Of a stretch of DNA of 64,000 bases, positions 1 through 11,498 are shown in pieces. Position numbers and translations under genes: made by a program. The stretch's first letter is position 1. Each line of letters begins with the position of its first letter. The DNA is from Serilophus lunatus. Taxonomy: Eukaryota > Chordata > Aves > Passeriformes > Eurylaimidae. A model generated the notes under the pieces. That model was not told the origin of the DNA, did no database searches, and was given only the letters and a program-made list of their open reading frames with translations. The stretch is taken from positions 7,623 through 71,622 of the forward strand of contig VXBA01001481.1 in NCBI GenBank assembly GCA_013399895.1, written 5' to 3'.

Positions 1-578
1 TGGAGTAGGATTCTCCTGTTAGGATGCGTGGCTCATGGGGCCCACGCTGGAGCAGCCTGAGCCTGAGAGACTGTATCCTGTGGAATATCAGCCATGTGGC
101 AGCTGTGGGTGAAGGGCTGCTGCCCATGGGATGGACTCTCGCCGGAGCAGTTTGTGAGAGGAACTGTATCCTGTGAGGGATGGACCCCATGGAATGCGGC
201 TGGAAGGACTCTTCTCCCCAAGCAGCGGCTGAGAACAGCAGCTGACCACAGCAACACCTCCCCCCCCCACCTCGCCTTTTTCCCTTGACCGCTGCGGGAG
301 AATAGGTTGAATGTAAGAAGGAGGGGGACTGGGGGGTAAAAGGTGTCTCTTATTGTCTCTCACTCTTAGCTCTGATCTTGTTAGTAATAAATTTGACTAT
401 TATTCCCACATGGAGTCTTGTTTTGCCTGTGATGGCAATTAAGAAAGAATCTGTTGTAGTCCTTATCATAAATAACGAAACCTCTCATTATATTCTCTCT
501 CCTCTATAGCTGGGCAAGGGGGAGTGAGAGAGTGGCTGTAGTGGGCCCCTGGCACTCAGCCCGGGTTAAACCACTACA
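1..578 (+). mobile_element. ERV LTR fragment (avian ERVL-like), 5' part cut by the window edge
   Basis: The block 40-578 is nearly the same as 61655-62193. It contains the internal phrase 'cccacgctggagcag', an AATAAA signal at 386-391, and the end 'gggttaaaccactaca', which has the CA terminus of a plus-strand LTR. LTRs with this layout (CACGCTGGAGCAG repeats, late AATAAA, TTAAACCAC-type end) are familiar from songbird ERVL families. The short open frames here are not genes. The left end lies outside the window, so no target duplication can be checked. Confidence 0.75.
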
Positions 579-1841
579 CCATACCAACAGAGATGCTGCC
601 AACATATCACTGAGTGCACCCTATCACATCTTAAGAATATTTCATTTCCATTTTCTACCATACACATTTAACAGCTTTACTTGAAGACCAAAATCAGACC
701 AGTTGTTAAGCCATAGTGTTGCAAGTGATGCCAGGATGTCTAACCCACCCACTTCCACAATCAAATCAGATGGTATCATCTGTATTTTAACAAGCTATAC
801 CATTTAGCTCGTCAGATGTTTGTCTCCTCTCTTCTTAAGTTATCCAATAGTAGGAACACTGCAGTCTTGACAATCTACCTGTTCATACGCTTAACTACTG
901 TCACTACATCTCTTTTTTCCGCCTTTTAAGTCACTGAAGATTGGCACATTCACCCTCAATTCATGCTGTGTGTTTAGCCCATGCACGCGTGCACCCTCCT
1001 CTGTTTCTGTGGCTGATATTTCTATTCAAACGCAATACTGTCAGGCCTTGTGAATAGTATACTTTTTTCAGATCTACCTTCTGGCCCTGCTCCTCTGACA
1101 TCCTTTCCTCCTTTTTAACATGTAGTCTCTCTTCCATCAACAGCTTGTGGGAAAGGTTTATCTACACGCTTCAAAGAAATTTAATTTCTCAGCTTCTGGA
1201 TTTGACACAAAATATACATATTTAAGGATTTCTATTGGAGATCTCTTGGGTAATAACTAAACCTTTTCACAAGATCTAAATTCAATAGCAAATATTCTCA
1301 AGAACAGTGTTATTAATTAGTAGCTCTTGTTACAGCAAAATCATACAATTTCATTTCTTCCCACATCCCCAGAGTCAGGCTGATCTTCCTCTGAACTTCT
1401 GGGGTCTTTGGTTGCTCATACTGTCTGTAAAAGGTGTTATGTCATAAGTTCTCAATGTGTCTTAAAGCCTTCCCAAGGAAAACCACTTCAACTACAGCTA
1501 ATGCAAAAATACTCTTAACTTACATAAAATTACAGATAAGCCAATATATACTGGCCATATAGCTTTCTCTATTTTAGAAACAAGTCACCTCTTTTTTTTC
1601 TAACCTGTAACAGTAAAATGTACTACACAGAAAACTAAATGTACCCTTCTGAAACAAAAGTCATACCAAAAACCCTAGTAATATTGTTCAGTACTTTTTA
1701 TATAAATCTTTACACAAATAATCTTTAGGGATTTCAAGCACTTTTTCAAGCGGTATTTTCAGCAAACATGATAGCTTAGAAAACTATAAACAAGTTAAAT
1801 GGCATGTACAGCAATATAGATCATTCAATCTGTTTTTTCAC
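579..1841. other. CCDC138 intron, no recognised feature
   Basis: AT-rich intronic sequence downstream (minus strand) of the exon at 1842-2000. I see no exon with splice sites and no repeat family I recognise in it. Confidence 0.5.
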
Positions 1842-2000
1842 CTCTTTTATCACTCTAAATTTTGTGTGAACTTCTTCCTCAACACCTCTTATTTTAGCCA
1901 AAGCTGCTTCATGTTTAAAAAGCAATGCTTCTCGTTCTGTTAGACAACGCTCTCGTTTCTGGAGTTGCAGAGCATACTGCTGCTGTGCTGAACTTTCTCT
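1842..2000 (-). CDS. CCDC138: CCDC138 exon: start of coiled coil
   Basis: 159 bp, phase 0 to 0. Acceptor 'cttgatacag' and donor GAG|gtgaaa. The 53 residues are Glu/Lys/Arg-rich with heptad character and align with the human segment ending in VEEEVLTRFQIIKE. Confidence 0.92.
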
Positions 2001-5000
2001 CTGTATCAAGAAAAAAAATGTTTAAAGTACTTTAAAACCTCATGAAGTTGCCACAAATTATACTGAATTTGAGCTTTTTGTCCCAGAGATATGCTTAGCT
2101 TTTTGTGAAACAATAGAGGGTTTCACAACAGCTTACTAATATGAAGTATCCTGATAGCCATCTGTGTTCAGTTTCCACATCACATTTCACAGACAGCATT
2201 GTCAGAGAATTATCATGCAGTCTTTTTCAGTAGCCTTTCTGCATTGCTGCTCAAGCATAAACCTAGATAATTAAACTTTGGCTTTTTCTTCCAAAATATT
2301 TGGATAATATTATTAACTAAAAAACAGAACAATCTGATGTGACCGTCTATGCTAAACACCAGATTAACTATATTGTTTCTTCAAGTAGGGGGAAGCATCC
2401 CTGAAAAAGTGGTGAGGAAAAAAAGAGATACAAAATTATTTTTATCTCACATGGTGCAAAAGGGCATGTAGCAGAAGCTTAGGAACTGTTACTTTACAGA
2501 GCAATCCAAATAGGAGGTCCCTCTGTTAGTAACCTAGGCCTGCTGGAGATGAACTGGTGGGATGAACACAGGGTTTTTTCAGGAGGCCATGAAGGCAAGC
2601 GCTCTGGAATGCCTACAGCCAGAACAGTTTTAGATGCTCTCAAGAGCAGGAACAGTTATGGGTGCTTCTCTCCACGCCCACGGTGTGTCACAAGGCAGTG
2701 TTGGATGTAGAAGCACTGTGCTCAAACTCCTTCCGGCTGCATCTCCCCCTCTACCCATCCTCCTGATCTCCCAATTCACGTCAAAGCACCATTACCAGTG
2801 AATAATTGAGGGGAAGAGGCATACCCAGACACATACAGCAATTGTGACTAGTATAAAGTAATAGCAATAAGCAATAGTTTCAATACATAACTTTTACTAT
2901 AGAAGTAATTTCTGATTTCATCTAAAGTGAGAATCTTCATAACATTATTCAATGAAAACTTTAAGGCGATTCCAGTTCCGATTACAGTTCCTACCTGGAG
3001 CTTCTGATGTATGACAAATAATTCATCATAAATTTGACTGATGTGAGGTGGTATTAAACTGTGGCTACTGCATGCCTGAGCATCAGTCCCACTCATCATT
3101 TTCTTCAGCAAGCCACTGTTAATATTATGGTCACTATTTTCTTGTGTATTTGCAGCCAAATGAGATGGTAAGGTGTTGCCTATGGACAAGAAAAAAAACA
3201 TTTTACATTAAAAATTGTGTCCTAAGTAAATAATGATGTGATTGCTGTACAAAACCAGCAAAAATGTGTTTTAGGAATTCAGAGTAACAACTATAGAGCA
3301 GTATGCATCAAAATGTGAAAGCAGTCTAAAGAATTACAGAGAATTGCTCAAAGCTCTGTTCCATGATTTGTTCGAACAGATTGAAATCAATGGAGTTATA
3401 AGTAAAACTATGTCCTCCACTGCAACAGAGAAATCCCAGAGATATCTGTATGGGATCTAGGCACAGACTGAATCATAATGTCACCAGAATCTCCTATTGT
3501 TTTTCTAAGGGCTTCAGGCAAGTGATTTGCTGCTGACTAGACCTTAAGCTGTTAACCTAAGTTAACAGAATAAAAAGAAACTACTGGACATCACATGAAA
3601 AACTGACATGACAGATTACAGTGTAAGGAGCTGATGAAAGTTGCAGATGGCACAGTGAGGAAATGGACAAAGTTCACAGATAACTGAAGGGAAATATTTG
3701 GATCTTTTTGGGGAGAGACATCTTACAAGGTCAACATCATCTAGGTCCCACATTGGGATAAGATCACCTTGTTAACAGAAATAGTTACCTAGCAATAGTA
3801 GTAATAATAATAGTAGTAATAGTAGTAGAAATAGCAATAATATTTCCTAGTAACAGAAATACTAATTTGCTGAGTTTGCCTGAGAGTCAATTTTCTTCAG
3901 ACAATATGGGGCTATGGTTTGGATTTGTGCCAGAAACAGTAGGTAACTCGGATATTCTAGCTATTGCTAAGCAAGGCTTGCACTGTGTCAAGGCCTTTTC
4001 TCTCTCTCACTCCCCCCCACTCCCAGCAAAGAGTCTGGGGTTGCACAGGGAGCTGGGAGGGGGACATGGCCGGGACAGCTGATCCCTACTGCACAGAGGG
4101 ATATCCCACACTGTATGGGGTCATGCTCAGCACAGAAAGCTGGGGGACTAAGGAGGGGGCATTCAGTGTGATAGTGTTTGTCTTCCCAAGTCATTTGATG
4201 GAGCCCAGCTTTCCTGGAGATGTCTGAGCAGTTGCCTGCTCATGGGAGGTGGTGAATGAATTCCTTGTTCTGCTGTGCTGGTGTGTGTGGCTTTTGCTTT
4301 ACCTGTTAAAGTGTCTCTATTGACAGCTCCACTGATCTGTTCTGCCTGGCTTCTGAGATACCTTTTAGGCACTTTGGCTTGGTTGTCTGTCTGTTTCCAC
4401 ACTTTCAAATACATTTTCAAAAGAACACATCAGTGTTCTTCTAAACCTAACATTCTTCACAAGAGAAAGCTACACTGATTCACAAACTCCTCTACTTGCA
4501 TTTTCAAATATTTTCAGTAAATGAATGCCACCTGGTCCCTGCTACAACATTGTAGCTGGAATTTCCCAAGTTAGCTGAACAAAAGGCAAGACTCTCTCTG
4601 CCAGTTTTCCATCCTTAGGTGGACAAAAGACATCTGACTAGCAGAGTTGTAGTATTTGTTATTGCAGTTCGCTACTTCAAATAAAATAAAGCAAAACAAA
4701 CAAAAATCCCAAATCCAACCTGTTTCTTCATTTAAGTTATAAAGTCAGCTAGCAATTATTTTCATAAAAGGTTGATTTCTCTTTTTAAAAATTTATGTTA
4801 GCATTTCTTCGAGTACGTCTGGACCTCATAAAATAATTCTAAAGAAGTTACTCACATGAAAGGTTAGCTCCTCCTACATTAAAATACATTTTAGTTGATT
4901 ACTGTATTTCTGAATTGAATAGAAATACATTTATGAGAAAGTTTTTAAAATTACGTTATGCTTCACACAGAGTTTCAAGAATACATAAAATTCAATATAT

Positions 5001-6966
5001 ATTACCTGTTTCCATGTATATAGCTTTATTTTGAACTGCATCAGTTTCAGGGCAAACAACGGTCTTTTCCTCTATTTCTAGACCACTTGAATCACAAAAA
5101 CAATCCTGGTCATCATCAAAACTAAAAATGCAAAAGAGTAGTAATTTTAAATTACTCAGTTCCTCTCTAATATGCTATATAACAGAGCACTGAGAGAAGG
5201 CTGTATAACAAGGCAGATGTTGCTCAATGTATGACTTTGATATTTGACTAGTAACAAATAGGAAAGTTAACTCATTTGGATGGAAGGCATCGTTACTCAC
5301 AAGACTTTAACCACTATTAGTAGTGTTGCCCAACTAAAAGTTGCAACAATAACTAGGATTTTTGTGCAGTAAGCACATGTATGCAACAGATAAAACCAAC
5401 ACTCTTCTCTCATCACCAGTTTATACCATCCCTGTATCCTCTTAGCAATTACAAAATACACAGATCAGATCAGAAAGTGAGATAATACTGCTCATAAAAA
5501 TCAGCATCCACATTATCTTGTAAGATGGCCATAAACAATTCTTTACTCAACAAGAAAACAAGAACCTTCAAACAACTTTTGCACAGTCCAAATGCATTGT
5601 TCACTCATGGTTTATCTGGATTATTGGAGAAAAAAATGATAAAGGAGAACTGAAAACGTCTCCTACCAATGCCAGTCTCTAAAATTTCTTAGGAAATCAT
5701 CAGAAGATCTGATGCTGTTCTCTCTTCCAGTTTCAGTCAATTCTGACTCTAAAGAACAGCTCGATAAAGAAATAGTTGTGTTTTGCAGTGAGCTGTCCGT
5801 GTCACCTGGAATGAATAAAATTGTAACAATTTAATTTTGCATTTCAGAAGTTGACATTAAGAAATCAAAAAGGGATTTTAAGGAGTGCTTGCCATGTAAT
5901 TATGTAGGTTTAAGAACCAAAACCACCAATGATGCAGCCTGACAAATTAAGAATTATAACAGCTTAAGCTATAGTAAGATTTATTTAACATTCACACCAG
6001 ATTTGTTTTTCTGAAGTTTTAGAGCTTGCCTGCATGTATTAGTTTTTCTGTAATTGAAGTTTGAAAAATGCATTGTGTTTTAGCCTGCTGTCCACTTGCA
6101 CCAGGAACAAGCATTTCTGAAGAAGCCCAAATACATTTCAAATAGTAAACATTCATATATCTTTAAATTAAAGCCAAATATATGCTCTGTGAGGTGAACT
6201 GCTACCAACTACTTCAAGCAGGCCTTAAACACAAACTGGCTGTGAACCACTGTTCTATATCATCCCTTGTGCTCTTTACTCCAACGTTAGCATTCCAGGC
6301 TGGCTCCTAGATACCACAATCCCCTGATCAAGAATATTTACAATGAGAAAATACAAAACTACTTTAAATAAACTTAGGAATAATACAGCTTTAGTATATA
6401 TTTTCCCTGAAAAAAGACATCAAAGCACCATTGCTTGGTATTACCTTTGTATACTAGGGTGTTCCTGCTTTTATTTCTGATATGCAGTGCTCCTGAGAGG
6501 CAATCCTACAAGAAAACACAAAACCACTCTAATCTAGTCAAAATTTTCAAGGAAAACGTATGTTACAGCTTTCTTGTTTAACAGTTACGACGCCTCGTGA
6601 CAGAATTCTTACTACAGAGTACTAGCTTTGAAAAGGAAGTGGGGTTTTTTTCAATATATAAATGTAAATGACCCTTACATTAATGTAAAGAGGCAAATAT
6701 ATTCCCTACAGTGTAATAATGAAATATTCACAGTGTTACATATTTGAGAAACTATGAAGCATTATAAAGATGGTACCATAAAATAAAGGCTTGAAAGTAG
6801 AATGAGGTGATCACAGAAACAGTGCCATCTACCTTTACATTTGGGCTTTTTATACCAAAGTTTCCTGCCCTACTTTTTCTTACTGGCTTGTGAATACATA
6901 CTAAAAAAGTGGATGACAGAAGTTTTCGACTACAAGCAAAATCGTTTAAATGTACATTAGAAAATA
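1842..6966 (-). CDS. CCDC138: CCDC138, coiled-coil domain-containing protein 138 (partial: internal exons only)
   Basis: Six exons in consistent phase were found on the minus strand: 6833-6966, 6445-6505, 5667-5805, 5006-5121, 2995-3179 and 1842-2000. The last two encode the conserved part: 'HISQIYDELFVIHQKLQ' and then a coiled coil containing 'KRERCLTEREALLFKHEAAL' and 'GVEEEVHTKF', which closely match my recollection of human CCDC138. The earlier exons are acidic and serine-rich and poorly conserved. Exon 1 with the start codon should lie in the GC-rich block at 7.2-9.9 kb, but I could not identify it. The C-terminal exons lie off the left edge. The human protein is associated with centrosomes/centriolar satellites and its biochemical role is poorly known. 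Location just downstream of RANBP2 in the same orientation agrees with mammalian synteny. Confidence 0.93.
2178..2238 (+). repeat. Unclassified dispersed 61-bp repeat, copy 1
   Basis: Aligns without gaps to 23330-23390, with 7 mismatches in 61 positions. Both copies are in the same orientation, in introns of two different genes. The family is not recognised. Confidence 0.6.
2995..3179 (-). CDS. CCDC138: CCDC138 exon: conserved QIYDEL motif
   Basis: 185 bp. Acceptor 'cttgtccatag', donor CAG|gtagga. It starts with two bases that complete a Gly codon with the upstream exon. Its 3' part encodes the conserved 'SQIYDELFVIHQKLQ' block. Confidence 0.9.
3791..3846. repeat. Imperfect (TAR)n trinucleotide repeat
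   Basis: Runs of tag/taa triplets ('agtagtaataataatagtag') in a CCDC138 intron; a simple-sequence repeat with interruptions. Confidence 0.8.
3900..4325 (+). mobile_element. Degraded avian ERV LTR fragment
   Basis: Contains a series of phrases I associate with a widespread avian ERV LTR: 'tttggatttgtgcc', 'ttgcactgtgtcaaggcctt', 'gggacagctgatccc', 'gtcatgctcagc', 'tggagcccagctttcctgga' and 'gtggtgaatgaattccttgt'. It stops soon after 'cctgttaaagtgtctctatt', so the U5 end is missing. Assignment is from memory of the family. Confidence 0.7.
5006..5121 (-). CDS. CCDC138: CCDC138 internal exon
   Basis: 116 bp (1+114+1). Acceptor 'gcatttttag', donor ACAG|gtaata. Encodes an acidic peptide beginning FDDDQDCFCDSSG. 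Phase joins correctly on both sides, which is the main support; the region is weakly conserved. Confidence 0.82.
5667..5805 (-). CDS. CCDC138: CCDC138 internal exon
   Basis: 139 bp. Acceptor 'cattccag', donor TTG|gtagga. Ser/Thr-rich product (DTDSSLQNTTISLSS...), open throughout and joining in phase to exons on both sides. Confidence 0.8.
6445..6505 (-). CDS. CCDC138: CCDC138 small internal exon
   Basis: 61 bp, acceptor 'gttttcttgtag', donor AAAG|gtaata. Encodes DCLSGALHIRNKSRNTLVYK plus one base, which completes Gly with the next exon. Confidence 0.8.
6833..6966 (-). CDS. CCDC138: CCDC138 probable second coding exon
   Basis: 134 bp: two bases, then 44 codons. Acceptor 'gatattttcag', donor AAG|gtagat. 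Begins (x)YFSNVHLNDF; a loose match to the N-terminal FSN segment of human CCDC138. The upstream partner exon was not identified. Confidence 0.72.
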
Positions 6967-7190
6967 CTGAAAATATCAGACTCAAGGTAGTTATCATGAC
7001 CTTGGTTGTTTCACTGCATCTCTCTGCTGTGCTCTAAATCAAGTGATCGATGCTTATTTTCTCCTTAAATGACCATTTTTAATGAAATAACAAAACACAA
7101 CAAACAAATGCAACATTTTCTTCCTTGCAAGACTTTGAAGTCTTAGCAAAAGTCTTTTAAAGACAAGTTTTAAAAATTATTTTTCCTTAA

Positions 7191-8379
7191 AGAACAGTTC
7201 TGTAATTCAAAGCTGAATATATCCCAAGAAAAACACAGAATCTAGAGCACCACCAAATACCACTCATGTTGTAAATCCTTCTACAGGAACTAAGGGCATA
7301 TAGAGCCTGATTTTAGCTGTGAAAGAACTCAAATCTTCACATCATATTTGGGACAGCTCCTGACCCTAAAATGGCAAGTCACACTTCTTCAGAAAAAAAA
7401 AAAAAGCTCAGTTTCGTATTCATTAAATGATTGCCAGGACCAACCCTGCATCCCAACACAACTATCCAGCTTTCAACTCCCCCACTCTTTAGTTGTTCAC
7501 CCAACATACGGCTTCCCTTGCAGTACGAGTTTGAACACTTTAGGTCTGTTATCCCTTGAAAACATTAGAACTATCTGACCCACGGGATGCGTATCTCTGA
7601 AAGAAACTGCAAACGTTCGTCCCAGCGACAGACAGACTTCAGGCAAAATAAAGGTGCCCAGTCAGCCACTACTCCTTCTACGAAGCGTCAAAGGCTTTTG
7701 AAACATGCGGGAGGGGTCTTTGCTGCTGGATTTTTAGGCAGATCAGATCAATTTCCCAATCCACCGTGCAGACCCACAAATGCTTACGGCAGCTCAACTA
7801 ATGGAAACAAGAAAAAGCAACCCACCCCCTTCCTTCCCATCAGTGCGAAGAACTTGGCATTCTCTGGTGCAAAGTAACTTCGCTGTACTTCAGCAAGGGA
7901 ATGATCTCCGTCGTAATTTACTGCCTGGTCACTGCAGCAGCCTCTTATGAACTGTGGGTTTGATTCTTCCCCAATTGGCTCGCTATGGAACAAGTTCCTG
8001 CTCTCTGAAAACAGATCTAACCCCTAGGCTTCACAAAGAAAAAAAAATCACAAATATTCCTAACATATTCTAAGTAAGGCTGGCAATTGCTGAGGCTAGA
8101 GAAGATACGAGATAAATGAGAAATATATCTATTTCATACGTGCTTAGTAGACTGCTTCTAACAGGATGCCCGTATGATCTCACTCAAGTGGCGGGCACCA
8201 GCAGGTTTCAGGCATAAAATAAGCGCCAAGCTGTGGCTTGGTAACGCGGAAAACTTGGAATTGCAATTTCCAGGGAAACCAGGCAAGGATGAGTGTTCCG
8301 CACTTCCACCATAAGGCAACCAGAGCACGCACACGGGGGTAGGACGAGAAAGAACACGGAACCTCCCGAGCCGCGATAA
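7191..8379. repeat. Tandem duplicate copy A of 1189-bp CCDC138 upstream block
   Basis: Every stretch I compared is identical to 8540-9728 (offset 1349), including a run of A and all open frames. Copy A ends immediately before a single N at 8380 and copy B starts immediately after a single N at 8539. The position of the breakpoints at Ns suggests a contig-joining error; a real young tandem duplication is the alternative. Confidence 0.95.
7856..7950 (-). other. Weak candidate for an upstream CCDC138 exon (also present in copy B at 9205-9299)
   Basis: On the minus strand an acceptor-like 'cacagttcataag' is followed by an open frame encoding a tyrosine- and acidic-containing peptide (AVNYDGDHSLAEVQRSYFAP). 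No good donor was found at a compatible phase and I see no firm homology. It is listed only because CCDC138 exon 1 or 2 must lie in this neighbourhood. Confidence 0.2.
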
Positions 8380-8538
8380 NTCTCGAACGAGGCGCCAGGG
8401 CCCGCGCAGGCGCAGCGGGGCGCGGGGCAGCGCCGGCCCCGGGCGGGAGGGAAGGGCCGGGCGCGCCTTCGGTGGCGCAGCAACCGCGGCCCGAGGCTGC
8501 CCCCACCCCTGCAGGCAGGAGAGCGGTGGCGCCTGAGA
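8281..8538 (-). promoter_or_regulatory. CpG-rich probable CCDC138 promoter (copy A side)
   Basis: GC-rich and CpG-dense stretch located upstream of the CCDC138 exons, as expected for a housekeeping promoter. It contains 'gcgcaggcgc' (8404-8413), similar to the NRF1 consensus, and several GGGGCGG-type boxes. It is interrupted by single Ns at 8380 and flanked by one at 8539. Confidence 0.6.
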
Positions 8539-8539
8539 N

Positions 8540-9728
8540 AGAACAGTTCTGTAATTCAAAGCTGAATATATCCCAAGAAAAACACAGAATCTAGAGCACC
8601 ACCAAATACCACTCATGTTGTAAATCCTTCTACAGGAACTAAGGGCATATAGAGCCTGATTTTAGCTGTGAAAGAACTCAAATCTTCACATCATATTTGG
8701 GACAGCTCCTGACCCTAAAATGGCAAGTCACACTTCTTCAGAAAAAAAAAAAAAGCTCAGTTTCGTATTCATTAAATGATTGCCAGGACCAACCCTGCAT
8801 CCCAACACAACTATCCAGCTTTCAACTCCCCCACTCTTTAGTTGTTCACCCAACATACGGCTTCCCTTGCAGTACGAGTTTGAACACTTTAGGTCTGTTA
8901 TCCCTTGAAAACATTAGAACTATCTGACCCACGGGATGCGTATCTCTGAAAGAAACTGCAAACGTTCGTCCCAGCGACAGACAGACTTCAGGCAAAATAA
9001 AGGTGCCCAGTCAGCCACTACTCCTTCTACGAAGCGTCAAAGGCTTTTGAAACATGCGGGAGGGGTCTTTGCTGCTGGATTTTTAGGCAGATCAGATCAA
9101 TTTCCCAATCCACCGTGCAGACCCACAAATGCTTACGGCAGCTCAACTAATGGAAACAAGAAAAAGCAACCCACCCCCTTCCTTCCCATCAGTGCGAAGA
9201 ACTTGGCATTCTCTGGTGCAAAGTAACTTCGCTGTACTTCAGCAAGGGAATGATCTCCGTCGTAATTTACTGCCTGGTCACTGCAGCAGCCTCTTATGAA
9301 CTGTGGGTTTGATTCTTCCCCAATTGGCTCGCTATGGAACAAGTTCCTGCTCTCTGAAAACAGATCTAACCCCTAGGCTTCACAAAGAAAAAAAAATCAC
9401 AAATATTCCTAACATATTCTAAGTAAGGCTGGCAATTGCTGAGGCTAGAGAAGATACGAGATAAATGAGAAATATATCTATTTCATACGTGCTTAGTAGA
9501 CTGCTTCTAACAGGATGCCCGTATGATCTCACTCAAGTGGCGGGCACCAGCAGGTTTCAGGCATAAAATAAGCGCCAAGCTGTGGCTTGGTAACGCGGAA
9601 AACTTGGAATTGCAATTTCCAGGGAAACCAGGCAAGGATGAGTGTTCCGCACTTCCACCATAAGGCAACCAGAGCACGCACACGGGGGTAGGACGAGAAA
9701 GAACACGGAACCTCCCGAGCCGCGATAA
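8540..9728. repeat. Tandem duplicate copy B of 1189-bp block
   Basis: Same as 7191-8379. After 9728 the two copies diverge: copy A runs through an N into 'tctcgaacgagg', copy B into 'atcaatcctcc'. The 17-mer 'agcggtggcgcctgaga' follows both (8522-8538 and 9910-9926), again next to an N. Confidence 0.95.
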
Positions 9729-9944
9729 ATCAATCCTCCTTCCCCCCGCAGTGTGGGACACGCAGCACCGCTGCAGACACGCCTCCCGGCCCCCAACACT
9801 CTGCAAGCACTTCAGCGACACGGCCAAGAGGGACGGCGTCCCTCCTCCTCCTCCTCTTGGCCGCCCCCGCCCGGCCCGCGGTCTCACCCCCGGCTGTCGG
9901 TGCGCGGGNAGCGGTGGCGCCTGAGACTGATGGTTTTGTGGGAC
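9729..9944 (-). promoter_or_regulatory. CpG-rich probable CCDC138 promoter (copy B side)
   Basis: GC- and CpG-rich sequence continuing from copy B with CCTCC tracts at 9841-9858 and a single N at 9909. If the duplication is an assembly error, this and 8381-8538 are parts of one CpG island. Confidence 0.5.
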
Positions 9945-10285
9945 CTTTAGGGAATCAGACTGAGGCTGGAAAAGACCTCTGAGATCACCGAGACCGAACA
10001 CCACCATAACGACTGGACCACGGCACTAAGGGTCCCGTTCAGTCTTTCCCAAAAGACCCTTCAGAGACAGTGACTCCACCGTGTCCCTGGGCAGCCCATT
10101 CCGATATTTAATCACTCTCTCTTTCTTGTGACGAATTTCTTTCTACTGTCTAACCTAAACCGGCCCGGGTGCAGCTCAAGACTGTGCCCTCTTGTCCTGC
10201 TGATGGTTGCCTGGGAGAAGAGGCTGATGCCCACCTGGCCACAACCTCCTTTCAGGGAGTGTTGACAGTGATAAGGTCATCCATT
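9945..10285 (-). mobile_element. CR1 LINE fragment
   Basis: Reads as reverse-complement CR1: 'gctggaaaagacctctgaga', 'tgtccctgggcagcccattc' and 'tgccctcttgtcctgctgat'. It lies between CCDC138 and the RANBP2 3' end. Confidence 0.88.
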
Positions 10286-11020
10286 CCTTTAAAATAAATA
10301 CATACAAATTGAAATAAAGGTGAATATATACAAGCCACGTATTTCCAATTTACAGATCATAATGACAAATTGCCTACCTTGGAAAAAAGATCTCTGATAA
10401 TTCCAAATAAACTCCACGTTTCTCTCTATGCACACTCACTGTCAAAAGGCAAAGTTTTAAAAGATACCAGTACTTGCAAGCTGGAGCCTGCAGTGAGGTC
10501 TGAGAAGTCTGCCACAGCTAATGAACACTGAGCAGAAGCCAGGAGAGCAGTGTCAGAGCAGTGGGTTACACTACAGCATTTCAGACAAAATCCCAATGTT
10601 GGGCACATACTTTTTGTTAACCAAAGTCTTTTAGAAATACTCTAAGTACAAGAAAAAAAAAGTTGGTATACTTCTCTAGCAAAATATTGATCAATATATT
10701 TAATAACTATGTTCTTTCAAATATGAAGTGATATTGAGAGACTCTAGACTGCACAAACCAGCATTCACCTGCTTCAGCTTGCTTTCTGCACATTTCCATG
10801 TCCATTAACTGTCCAGCAATTTGCATCTACAATCTGCACATTCAAAGGAGCTTCATGAGATCAGGAAGCCAAGTTATGCAAGTTTTTTTCTTTTAAACTT
10901 AGCAAAGTGAAGACAAGACATTTATTTTAACAAGACTAGGATTTAATTTTTAAAATTTGACACTTAATACAAATATGTCAGGATAACACAAATACATCTG
11001 AAATATGCCAGTGCCTGAAC

Positions 11021-11026
11021 TTTATT
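11021..11026 (-). terminator. RANBP2 poly(A) signal AATAAA
   Basis: Plus-strand 'tttatt' is AATAAA on the minus strand, about 170 bases after the RANBP2 stop codon. It predicts a short 3' UTR (about 11000-11192). Confidence 0.65.
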
Positions 11027-11192
11027 TAACATGCAAAAAAATCAATTAGAACACATAAAAAATCCAACTATAACCTGTAATTTTACATTTATACATCAGA
11101 AGTGTCCATTTTAAGAAGTTGAAATAATTAGTCAATAACATCTAAGTACTGATTTATACTGCTAAACCATTTGTTAACTCAAAGAAATAATT

Positions 11193-11498
11193 CTATATTT
11201 GTCCACAGTCTGTAATGACAATTATTCCATTTACTAGCCCTTCAGGAGAACCAAAGGATTCAATTTTTTTCACAACATCCATTCCATCTTTCACAAACCC
11301 AAATACCACATGCTTGAAGTCCAAGTGTTCTGCTTTTTTAAGTGTTATGAAGAACTGCGAATTATTTGTATCCCTGCCCTTATTTGCCATTGACAACAAT
11401 CCAGGACCAGTGTGTTTCACTTCAAAATTCTCATCTTCAAATGCTGCTCCATAAATTGATCGTCCACCTGTTCCATCATGGTTAGTTATATCTCCTCC
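11193..11498 (-). CDS. RANBP2: RANBP2 exon 29: C-terminal half of cyclophilin domain and stop
   Basis: Acceptor 'cttttttttttaag'; 102 codons including stop. Contains 'GGDITNHDGTGGRSIYG', 'KHTGPGLLSMANKG', 'NNSQFFITLKKAEHLDFKHV' and ends ITDCGQI, matching the family. At the position where human RANBP2 has Val (SQFVIT) this protein has Phe, as in cyclophilin A. Confidence 0.97.
   Translation of the reverse strand, partial: GGDITNHDGTGGRSIYGAAFEDENFEVKHTGPGLLSMANKGRDTNNSQFFITLKKAEHLDFKHVVFGFVKDGMDVVKKIESFGSPEGLVNGIIVITDCGQI

Noticed and set aside
8158..8616. Long minus-strand open frames across the CpG island (and second copy 9507-10007)
   Set aside because: They run through Ns and repeat each other because of the duplication; GC-rich DNA lacks stops. 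No match to the CCDC138 N-terminus.
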